Shown here piece by piece: positions 17,896 to 25,604 of a stretch of 64,000 bases of DNA. The DNA lies in NCBI GenBank assembly GCA_003478355.1, contig QUFC01000001.1:253132-317131 (forward strand), written 5' to 3'. Positions within the stretch are counted from its first letter, which is position 1; each line of letters begins with the position of its first letter. The position numbers and the translations under genes are program-made. Source of the DNA: Lachnospiraceae bacterium AM48-27BH (lineage in GTDB: Bacteria; Bacillota; Clostridia; Lachnospirales; Lachnospiraceae). The notes below the pieces were generated by a model. It was not told where the DNA came from. It ran no database searches and saw only the letters and a program-made list of their open reading frames with translations.

Positions 17896-19574
17896 ATGCT
17901 GCTTAATTTGCAGGTAAAGAATCTGGCCCTCATTGAAAAGGCAGAGGTGTCCTTTTCTGAGGGCTTAAATATTTTAACCGGTGAGACCGGTGCAGGAAAA
18001 TCCATCATTATCGGATCTGTTAATATGGCACTGGGTGGGAAAACATCCAGGGATATGATTCGTCAGGGAGCAGATTATGCCTATGTGGAATTAGTATTTT
18101 CTGTCGATGATCCGGTGAAAAGAAAGCGTCTGGAAGAACTGGATCTGGATTTGCCGGAGGACGGAACGATCATCATTTCTAAGAAAATCATGCCCACCAG
18201 AAGTCTCAGCAAGATCAATGATGAGACGGTGACAACGGGGCGTCTGAAAGAAATCACCAGCTTATTGATCGATATCCATGGACAGCATGAACATCAATCA
18301 TTGTTGTACAAATCCAAGCATCTTCAGATACTGGATGCCTATGCCAGATCCCAGACCCAGCCATTAAAAGAGAAGATCTCTGTGAATTACCATCAGTATC
18401 AGGAGGTCTTAAAGGCGTTGGAGGAGATGAACCAGGATCAGGAGAGCCGGTTGAGAGAGGCGGATTTCCTGCGCTATGAAATCGAAGAGCTGGAGAATGC
18501 AGACCTGAAGGAAGGTGAGGAAGAAGAACTGACATCATCCTATCGCAGGCTTTCCCACGCCCAGAAGATCATGGAGTATTTATCCAGTGCTTACCAGGCC
18601 ATCGATGGGGAACAGATCGGACGGGCATTGCATGATGTGACTCAGGCGGCGGAATATGACGAGGCGGTTGCAGGAATCCGGGATCAGCTGTTTGATGCGG
18701 AATCCATCTTAAGTGATGTGGTGCGGGATATCAGTGGTTATATGGACCAGTTCTCCTTTGATGAGGAGGCATTTGTCCAGATGGAGAAACGTCTGGATCT
18801 GATTCATAATCTTCAGGCAAAATACGGAAGTACCGTTCGTGAGATCATGGAGAAGCTGGAAGAGAAGCGGAAACGCCTGGATGATCTGGAGCATTTTGAT
18901 CTGATCAAGGCTCAGAAGGAGAAAGAACGGGAGAAGACGGAAGAAAAATTGGAGCAGCTTTGCACAGAACTTTCCAAGGTTCGTCAAAGTGCGGCGAAGA
19001 TTCTGACAGAAAAGATCCGTCAGGGACTGGAAGATCTGAATTTTATCGATGTGGCTTTCGAGATGGAGTTCCGGCGGCTGGAACAGTACACAGCATCTGG
19101 TTTTGATGAGGCGGAGTTTATGATTTCCACCAATCCTGGTATGCCGGTGCGCCCACTTGGTATGGTAGCTTCTGGCGGTGAGCTTTCCAGAATCATGCTG
19201 GCGATTAAAGCGGTGTTAGCAGATACGGATGATATTCCGACTTTGATTTTTGATGAGATCGACACCGGTATCAGTGGCAGAACTGCCCAGAAAGTATCAG
19301 AAAAACTTTCTTATATTGCCAGAAACCATCAGGTGATCTGCATTACTCATTTACCACAGATCGCAGCTATGGCAGATACGCATTTTGAGATTGCCAAGTC
19401 CGCGGCAGCCGGCAGTACCACAACCACCATTCATCCGTTGTGTGGGGATGAGATGGTAAAAGAACTGGCCAGACTCCTTGGCGGCGCAAAATAACGGACG
19501 CTGTCTATGACAACGCCCGTGAGATGAAAGTTCTGGCTGACCAGAGCAAGCTATATAAAACGGTAAACAATTAA
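17896..19574 (+). CDS. recN: DNA repair protein RecN (C terminus frameshifted)
   Basis: SMC-like ATPase acting early in double-strand break repair. Walker A GETGAGKSI near residue 30, a long coiled-coil middle, signature SGGELSRIMLAI and Walker B LIFDEIDTGISG. The reading frame ends early at 19494 after ARLLGGAK. Adding one A in the run at 19488-19491 continues it through ITDAVYDNAREM to a stop at 19574, giving the usual family C terminus and about 559 residues. The last 24 bases overlap the convergent DUF4321-like gene. Start is ATG 17896 after GGAGGAG. Confidence 0.94.
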
Positions 19575-19810
19575 TGCCAGAATCACACCGATCAGGCTGG
19601 CAAGAGTGATTTGATGGACAGTCCGAAGGTGATGATCAGAACGCCCAGATCCAGAACCAGCGGATCATTTAACCCGAAGGACTGTCCAAAATTCAGCCAG
19701 GACAGGAACGGGACGGAAGAGGCCAGACTACCGATAAAGCCGCCCAGCACAATGCCGGAAAGCAGTAAGAGAAGCAGAATCCAGAAATTTTTGTTTCCAA
19801 AGTTTTTCAT
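19551..19810 (-). CDS. Small DUF4321-like membrane protein (frame broken by one base)
   Basis: A small two-helix membrane protein. The N-terminal helix NFWILLLLLLSGIVLGGFIG, then the segment FLSWLNFGQSFGL and PLVLDLGVLIITFGLSI, match my recollection of the DUF4321 family. The intact frame stops early at 19592. One extra base near 19613 (C on the coding strand) restores a second hydrophobic helix ending in VYRFI with a stop at 19551-19553, the normal length for such proteins (about 86 residues). Function unknown. Convergent with recN and overlapping its corrected 3' end. Start taken as the second ATG, after GGGGAT. Confidence 0.75.
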
Positions 19811-19979
19811 ATGCACATCCCCATTTAAAAGTCAAAATGATTGTTCCATTGCTCTAAGTTTATCACAACAAAAATTCATTAACAACTATTGACATCTAAA
19901 AAATAACAGTCTGTTTTCAGAAATCATGACACATACTACCTATGTAAAGATGATAGAAAACGCTCCGCGAGGATGCGCA

Positions 19980-20105
19980 GTGATTCTGTAAAGAATATGT
20001 CAGCTACGCTGACCAGAATCACGCGCCAAGTCTCACGGACGTTCGACTTGAACCGGTTTACGTATGGATCAGCGATGACCGTAGAAACATGTAGGTAACA
20101 GTTGA
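19980..20105. repeat. Second intergenic repeat family, copy 1, fused to a decayed family-1 left module
   Basis: 19993-20052 matches the reverse complement of 47762-47822 over about 60 bases with only a few differences (core: CCAAGTCTCACGGACGTTC). GTGATTCTG and CAGAATCAC (19980-20021) form a hairpin within it. The following 20067-20095 (TGACCGTAGAAACATGTAGG region) resembles the TGACCGTAAGAACACATAGG part of the family-1 repeat. This fills most of the 316-base gap before spoIVB; the rest (19817-19979) holds only the DUF4321 promoter region and AT-rich sequence. Confidence 0.75.
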
Positions 20106-20126
20106 CGAACACACAGGAGGCGTGGC

Positions 20127-21479
20127 ATGGGAAAAAGACAGATTGCGGGAGTGGGTGGAATCGATAGAAATTGTGGAATGGATCAGGAACATAGAGAACG
20201 CAGGAGAGGGAAGCTTTATAGGAAGATCCGTCTGCTTTTTACCGGAACCGTGCTTCTGGGTGCAGGGATTGCGGGATTTTATGGCTATACCATGCGGCAG
20301 ATCCCGGATAAGGTCAGTATCGTGGAAAATCGGGAAGAGACCATGAGTCTGGATCTTCCATTTCAGGTGACGCTGCAGAGTGAGAGCGAAGAGGTGATCC
20401 TGGGCGGCAATCCGGCCATCCCAGAGGATCAGATTACCATTATTCGCAACGAGCCTTTTCAGTTAAAGGGAAAAAGTCAGGGCAATTACCAGCTTGGCGT
20501 GGATCTGTTCGGCATGATCCGCCTGAAAGAAATCCAGGTGGATGTGGTGGAGACCCAGTATGCAATTCCCTGTGGTACTCCGGTGGGAATCTATCTGAAG
20601 GCAGATGGCGTTATGGTGATTGGAACGGGAAAAGTGACCGGGGAAAATGGGGAGACCCTGGAACCGGCGGCGGGAATCTTAAAAAGTGGTGATTACATTG
20701 AAGCAATCAATGGGAAAAAGCTGGAGACCAAGGAGCAGCTTGCCACGGCAGTATCGGAACTGGATGGAAGTGAGGCAAGACTAACCGTCCGCCGGGGAGA
20801 AGAACATATGGAGGTGGCCATGGATCCGGTGATAACAGAGGATGGAACAGGAAAGCTGGGTATCTGGGTCCGGAGTGATACCCAGGGGATCGGTACTATG
20901 ACTTATCTGGACCTCAATGGCCGTTTTGGTGCTTTGGGTCATGGCATCAGTGATTCTGATACGGGAGAACTGGTGGAAATTTCCGATGGAAACCTCTATG
21001 ATACAAGGATCGTAGGGATCGAAAAAGGCAGTACCGGCAATCCTGGTGTCATGTCCGGTGTGATCTACTATGGTCCGGGTACTATGATGGGTGAGATTAC
21101 CGCCAATACCGATCAGGGGATTTTTGGGCAGGTCAATCAGCGTTTAAAAAGTCAGATTACTTCCGAGCCCATCGAGATTGGTTTTCACCAGGAAGTCAAG
21201 AAAGGAAAAGCCTATATCCGAAGCGGTGTTTCCGGTGAGATCAAAGACTATGAGATCGAGATCATGAAAGTAGATGAGTCCAATATCCAGGATAACAAAA
21301 GCCTGGTGTTACAAGTCACCGATCCGGAATTATTATCTTTAACCGGTGGGATTGTCCAAGGCATGAGCGGCAGCCCCATCATCCAGAATGGAAAGCTAAT
21401 TGGCGCGGTTACCCATGTTTTCGTTCAGGATTCAGCGAAAGGGTATGGAATTTTTATTGAGAAAATGCTGGGGCATTAA
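20127..21479 (+). CDS. spoIVB: SpoIVB serine peptidase
   Basis: Forespore-secreted S55-family peptidase that cleaves SpoIVFA and triggers pro-sigma-K processing. One N-terminal membrane/signal helix (LLFTGTVLLGAGIAGFYGY), a PDZ domain (residues about 165-230, ILKSGDYIEAINGKKL), then the peptidase domain. Catalytic residues are visible: His in ALGHGISDSDTG and Ser in GMSGSPI. 450 residues, normal. Start at ATG after AGGAGG. In clostridia spo0A normally follows directly; here it does not. Confidence 0.96.
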   Translation: MGKRQIAGVGGIDRNCGMDQEHRERRRGKLYRKIRLLFTGTVLLGAGIAGFYGYTMRQIPDKVSIVENREETMSLDLPFQVTLQSESEEVILGGNPAIPEDQITIIRNEPFQLKGKSQGNYQLGVDLFGMIRLKEIQVDVVETQYAIPCGTPVGIYLKADGVMVIGTGKVTGENGETLEPAAGILKSGDYIEAINGKKLETKEQLATAVSELDGSEARLTVRRGEEHMEVAMDPVITEDGTGKLGIWVRSDTQGIGTMTYLDLNGRFGALGHGISDSDTGELVEISDGNLYDTRIVGIEKGSTGNPGVMSGVIYYGPGTMMGEITANTDQGIFGQVNQRLKSQITSEPIEIGFHQEVKKGKAYIRSGVSGEIKDYEIEIMKVDESNIQDNKSLVLQVTDPELLSLTGGIVQGMSGSPIIQNGKLIGAVTHVFVQDSAKGYGIFIEKMLGH

Positions 21480-21580
21480 ACGTATGTATGAGCGTTTACA
21501 GCTATTCAAACATTGTAAATTGTGTTAAAATTGTCTTATTCCTAAGAGGAAAGGAACAAAACTGTTACAAAAGATCAATG

Positions 21581-21649
21581 GTAACTATTCAGCAGCTCTG
21601 CGTGCATGCTGCGTTGACCGTAAGAACACATAGGCTAGAAAGCAAAAAT
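21581..21649 (+). repeat. Intergenic repeat, half copy B
   Basis: Left half of the family-1 repeat: GTAACTATTCAGCAG through TGACCGTAAGAACACATAGG and AGAAAGCAAAAAT, then it breaks off 18 bases before the next gene. Same orientation as the full copies. Located just after spoIVB, the right edge of the sporulation cluster. Confidence 0.85.
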
Positions 21650-21667
21650 ACATGGTAGGAAGAACAT

Positions 21668-23217
21668 ATGAATAACATGAGAAATGAGCAAACCATCATT
21701 AAGATAAAAAACATCATAAATATAGGGATCTGGGCGGCATTTTTTTGCTTTTTAATATTACAGTACCGCAAGGTTTTTCTGTATTATGATGATTATGGAT
21801 ATATGTCCATGTCCTATGGCTGGGCGCCTGCAGATTGGGTATTTGGGAACAGACTGCTTTTTATTTTCCGCTATATGTATCATTCCTATTTTCAGGTCAA
21901 TGGTAGATTGTATACGAATTTTCTGCTGATTTTGTCAGCAAATTTAGGTGGTCTGAGCTTTATGCGGCTGGTCATGCCGGTAGGAATCCTGTTGACCTAT
22001 TATCTGGGTTACAGGTTGATTACTGCGGGAGATTTTAAAGGCGAGAAATGGCTGGTCAGCTTATTTTTACTGATTTCCTACGGTGCGATTCCGCTATCTG
22101 TTGCGAACAGTGGCCTGTACTGGTTTGCGGCGGCTTATGGGTATGTGATCCCGATATTCAATTTTTTACTGCTGGTGTCGATCTATCGCAGTAAAAATAT
22201 ACCGTATTGAAATACATTCTGGTTTTTGTACTCTGTATTTCCAGCGAACAGGCCGTGGTCATAACTGGATCATGGATTGTATGCAATCTGATCTATGATT
22301 ATTGGAAAGAGCATAAGTTCAATCAGGCAGATGGTCTGTTATTGGCAGATGCAGTATTCAGCGCCCTGATCCTGGTTGGTTCCCCAGCCTCCAGATCACG
22401 GATGACCGGGTCGAATGACTATACCAGGGGATTTGTGGAGCGGACTATTGACTACATCAAACGAACCATTTTCCAGATGTTTTCCCTTGATGCAGCCATC
22501 CAGCTTCTGATTCTGTTTACGCTGGTGCTCCTGTGTGTACTTTTATTTCAGAAGACGAAGAAAAAGTGTGCTTTGGCCGGTATTGGATATGTGGCTCTTG
22601 CCTGTGCAGGCTATTGGATGAGAACCCAGGGAAGGATTTCGGATACCCCGTTTGGCATTTTGTGGGGCGGCGTGTATCTGTTGTTTTTTGTATACGGATT
22701 CTGGTATTTTATGATCCGCGATCACCGGATGGCATTTGTTCTTGTATCCATGTATAGTGCTGTCGGGATCATGTTCCTGATGCCGGAAGCGCCTATGAGA
22801 ATTTATATTCCGTTTTTGTTTCTGTTAACCATGGTCTGCGGGGATCTGTACGTCCAGGTCGCAGGGAAAATGGAACGTCTTCTGGTTTTTAGTGCCCTGG
22901 TGCTGTTCAGTTTGAATGCGGTAGAAAATGCGAAGATGATCTATCAGGGCTATTGTGAAAATGCTAAAATTTTAACAATCAATCACAGCAAATTGCTGGA
23001 AGCAGCTGACCAGATAGCGGCGGGGGTTGAAGTAAAAGCGGTGGATCTGTATCGGGTCAAAGATAGCCAGTACAGCGGACAGCAGCCATATTCTAATGGA
23101 TTGTCCTATATGCTTTTCTGGTATGACAATTATTACAACCTGCCATACAAAACCCAGTATAATTATGGTGAATATCCAACAGGAGAGGGAAAGATTGAAA
23201 TTAAAATTGTAGAATAA
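21668..23217 (+). CDS. DUF6056-like polytopic membrane protein (frame broken by one base)
   Basis: About 516 residues with ten or more hydrophobic helices. The N-terminal YYDDYGYMSMSYGW region just after the first helix resembles the acidic-motif loop of GT-C-type glycosyltransferases and of DUF6056 proteins. A role in adding sugar or lipid-linked groups to a cell-surface polymer is possible but unproven. Two frames meet at 22207-22208; adding one T (GTATTG to GTATTTG) makes NIPYLKYILVFVLCIS continuous. No glycosylation neighbours are seen. It takes the place where spo0A would be expected. Confidence 0.75.
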
Positions 23218-23261
23218 AAGTAACGGGTTTATTCCGTTGATAAGCCAGAGAGGAGAGATTT

Positions 23262-23411
23262 ATGTTGTTCAGCTTAAAAAAAGCGCTGCTTCAGGGCAGT
23301 CTGCTGGCAGCAGCAGTGGTCATGCTGTGTTTTGGAGCCATGCGGGGAGAAGCAGCCACCGTGTTAAGTAAGGCAATCAGATTATGCTTGGAGTGTGTTG
23401 GGATTGGATAA
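23262..23411 (+). CDS. Tiny CXXC-motif membrane protein (CD1871A-like)
   Basis: 49 residues, easily missed. One N-terminal hydrophobic helix (SLLAAAVVMLCFGAM) followed by a short tail ending CLECVGIG, where C-L-E-C is the CXXC motif. It resembles the CD1871A family of CXXC micro-proteins found beside membrane 4Fe-4S proteins and TlpA-like thioredoxins, which is exactly this context. Start ATG after GAGAGGAGAG. Its last 17 bases overlap the GTG start of the 4Fe-4S gene, so the two are translationally coupled. Likely a membrane-anchored thiol carrier; no function proven. Confidence 0.85.
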   Translation: MLFSLKKALLQGSLLAAAVVMLCFGAMRGEAATVLSKAIRLCLECVGIG

Positions 23412-24282
23412 AAAGAAAACGATAATATCACAGGGCATCAGCCGTTTCCGCAGCTGGATCCAGGCCGGAGCCGCTCTGTTGACCAATGTACATCTGCCGA
23501 ATTTCTTAAGTGGCGGAATCTATCAGGGAGATGGGAAGGCAGTCTGCGTGCCGGGACTGAACTGTTATTCCTGTCCGGCGGCCTCAGGTGCCTGTCCGAT
23601 TGGCTCTTTTCAGGCAGTGGTGGGTTCGTCGAAATTCAGCTTTTCCTACTATATAACCGGTTTTTTGATTCTGTTTGGCGTATTGCTTGGCCGTTTTATA
23701 TGTGGATTTCTATGCCCATTTGGCTGGTTTCAGGATCTGCTGCATAGAATTCCTGGGAAAAAGCTGTCTACCAAAAAGCTGAAGCCGCTGACATATTTAA
23801 AATATGTGGTGCTTCTTCTGACCGTATGTTTCTTGCCTGTATTTGCAGTTAACGATGTGGGAATGGGTGATCCGTTCTTTTGTAAATACATCTGCCCGCA
23901 GGGAGTTCTGGAGGGAGCAATCCCGCTGTCTGTTGTGAATAAGGGAATACGATCAGCACTTGGAACGCTGTTTACCTGGAAGCTGGTGATCCTGATCACC
24001 GTGATCGTTCTGAGTGTGCTGTTTTACCGTCCGTTTTGCAAATGGATCTGCCCGCTTGGGGCGTTTTATGCACTGATGAACAGGGTATCCCTGCTTGGAA
24101 TCCGGGTGGATGGACAACAGTGTATTTCCTGTGGAAAATGTGCAGGAGTATGCAAAATGGATGTGGAGATCACCAAAACACCGGATCATGGAGAATGTAT
24201 CCGGTGCGGCAAGTGCATCAACGTCTGTCCGGTCGATGCGATCAGCTTTCAATATGGCTTTGGCCGATCGGAAAAACAATAA
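23395..24282 (+). CDS. Membrane 4Fe-4S protein, NapH/NosR-like
   Basis: A 295-residue polytopic protein with four or five membrane helices. The CxxxCP motifs typical of the NapH/NosR family follow helices: CGFLCPFGWFQDLL and CKWICPLGAFYALM. Two ferredoxin-type 4Fe-4S motifs lie at the C terminus (CISCGKCAGVC, CIRCGKCINVCP). Additional Cys pairs occur in an extracytoplasmic loop (CYSCPAASGACP). It probably moves electrons across the membrane to the thiol proteins encoded on either side. GTG start overlaps the CXXC micro-gene. No frame break. Confidence 0.9.
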   Translation: MLGLDKKKTIISQGISRFRSWIQAGAALLTNVHLPNFLSGGIYQGDGKAVCVPGLNCYSCPAASGACPIGSFQAVVGSSKFSFSYYITGFLILFGVLLGRFICGFLCPFGWFQDLLHRIPGKKLSTKKLKPLTYLKYVVLLLTVCFLPVFAVNDVGMGDPFFCKYICPQGVLEGAIPLSVVNKGIRSALGTLFTWKLVILITVIVLSVLFYRPFCKWICPLGAFYALMNRVSLLGIRVDGQQCISCGKCAGVCKMDVEITKTPDHGECIRCGKCINVCPVDAISFQYGFGRSEKQ

Positions 24283-24307
24283 AAACATAGAAAATGGAGA
24301 AATGGAT

Positions 24308-25219
24308 ATGAAACGATTTCGATTTGCAGCAGTTTGGCTGGCAGCGATGCTTGTGTTCAGTCTTATAGCCTGTTCACATGCGGAAAATCTGATGACGGAA
24401 GAACCGAGTAGTGAGAAAGAGGCTGCAGAGCTGTACCAGAAGCTTATGCAGAGAGAGGAAGAGATCCAATCGGAAGCTGCAGAGCTTTGGGAGAAGCTGT
24501 TTTTAACCGTAGATAAGGATAATCTTTCAATCACAGACAATAATAATTACGGTGATTTTTTACTGAAGATCATTGAAGATGCCAGGGATCAGTTTTCAGA
24601 AAAGGAACTGCAGACTCTGAATGACGGAGCGGGGCAGATCAAGAAGATTGAAGAAAAGCTGGCATCCCTGGAGGAAAAATATCCGGATTGTGTGAGCATG
24701 CAGGGCGCAGGTGACAGCGTGGATGCCGCACAAGCAGGGATGGAAAGCAGCGGGAACGGACAGAATCCATTTCCTGGTTTTCAGGGCAGGGATCTGGATG
24801 GCGCGGAAGTGAACAGCAGCGAGCTCTTTGCAGGCAATACGGTAACCGTGGTGAATTTCTGGTTTACCACCTGTAAGCCATGTGTAAGCGAGCTTCCGGA
24901 GCTTGAGGCACTTCATCAGGAGCTTGCACAAAAAGGCGGCGCAGTCATAGGAATCAATGCGTTTACGCTTGATGGAGAGGAAGGGGCGATTTCTGATGCA
25001 AAGGATCTTTTATCAAAAAAAGGGGTATCCTATCAGAATATCTGGTTTGCGTCAGACAGTGAAGCGGGGAAATTTACCAGCGGGTTATATGCATTTCCAA
25101 CCACCTATGTCGTAGATAACAATGGAAATATCGTAGGAGAGCCGATCGTAGGTGCTGTCACAGCACCGGATCAGATAAAAGCACTTCAGGCATTGATCGA
25201 CCAGGCAATTTCTGGTTAA
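24308..25219 (+). CDS. TlpA/thioredoxin-like lipoprotein
   Basis: A 303-residue secreted lipoprotein: signal helix with lipobox LIAC (Cys 22), a helical, Glu-rich spacer, then a thioredoxin-fold domain (residues about 155-300) with catalytic CKPC in NFWFTTCKPCVSELPELEAL and the cis-Pro loop FPTTYVVDNNGN. Expected to be an extracytoplasmic thiol-disulfide reductase receiving electrons from the upstream 4Fe-4S membrane protein. Start at MKRF (24308), with GGAG upstream; a longer in-frame start exists inside the preceding gene. Last of a three-gene operon. Confidence 0.9.
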   Translation: MKRFRFAAVWLAAMLVFSLIACSHAENLMTEEPSSEKEAAELYQKLMQREEEIQSEAAELWEKLFLTVDKDNLSITDNNNYGDFLLKIIEDARDQFSEKELQTLNDGAGQIKKIEEKLASLEEKYPDCVSMQGAGDSVDAAQAGMESSGNGQNPFPGFQGRDLDGAEVNSSELFAGNTVTVVNFWFTTCKPCVSELPELEALHQELAQKGGAVIGINAFTLDGEEGAISDAKDLLSKKGVSYQNIWFASDSEAGKFTSGLYAFPTTYVVDNNGNIVGEPIVGAVTAPDQIKALQALIDQAISG

Positions 25220-25260
25220 GGGCTTGACAGAGCGAATGCTTTTGATATATGATTATATCC

Positions 25261-25392
25261 GTAACTATTCAGTAGGTCTGCGCACATGCTGCGCTGACCG
25301 TAAGATACATAGGCTAGAAAGCAAAAATCCCATCAGCGAAGCTGATCTGGAATGGATTTTTGCTCGTAACTATGAAGGTACTGAATAGTTAC
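25261..25392 (+). repeat. Intergenic repeat, full copy C (132 bp)
   Basis: GTAACTATTCAG at the left and CTGAATAGTTAC at the right end. It differs from copy A at only a few positions (one substitution near the left end, AGATACAT for AGAACACAT, one extra T). Located directly upstream of the manganese riboswitch. Confidence 0.92.
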
Positions 25393-25405
25393 TTATATCC
25401 TAAAT

Positions 25406-25497
25406 AAAAGGGAGTAACCTACACTTGGTGATCTGTGTTTGTGGTATCGTCAGTACGATGGAAACATCCGGTGCCACAAGAAAATGGTGAGACTTTT
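25406..25497 (+). ncRNA. yybP-ykoY (manganese) riboswitch
   Basis: The order of conserved blocks matches the yybP-ykoY aptamer: AAAAGGGAGTAACC at the start, then GTATCGTCAGTACGATGGAA, the CATCCGGTGCC block pairing back to GGTATCG/GTGG, and the closing GTGAGACTTTT. The first and last blocks pair (AAAAG...CTTTT). The family binds Mn2+ and controls Mn2+ efflux proteins, including P-type ATPases. It is followed by a terminator hairpin and then a P-type ATPase gene, the arrangement expected for a transcriptional ON switch. Confidence 0.85.
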
Positions 25498-25532
25498 ATT
25501 GCATGTTTCATGCAATAAAGGTTTCTTTTTTT
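25495..25532 (+). terminator. Expression-platform terminator of the riboswitch
   Basis: TTTATTGCATG pairs with CATGCAATAAA around TTT, followed by GGTTTCTTTTTTT. Its 5' arm overlaps the last helix of the aptamer (GACTTTTATT), so aptamer folding and terminator formation are mutually exclusive. Confidence 0.8.
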
Positions 25533-25604
25533 CATTATCGAAGGAATTCTTCATTGCATAAGAGATACAATTGGTAAGTATTTAGAAAAAGGAGGAAGAA
25601 GATA

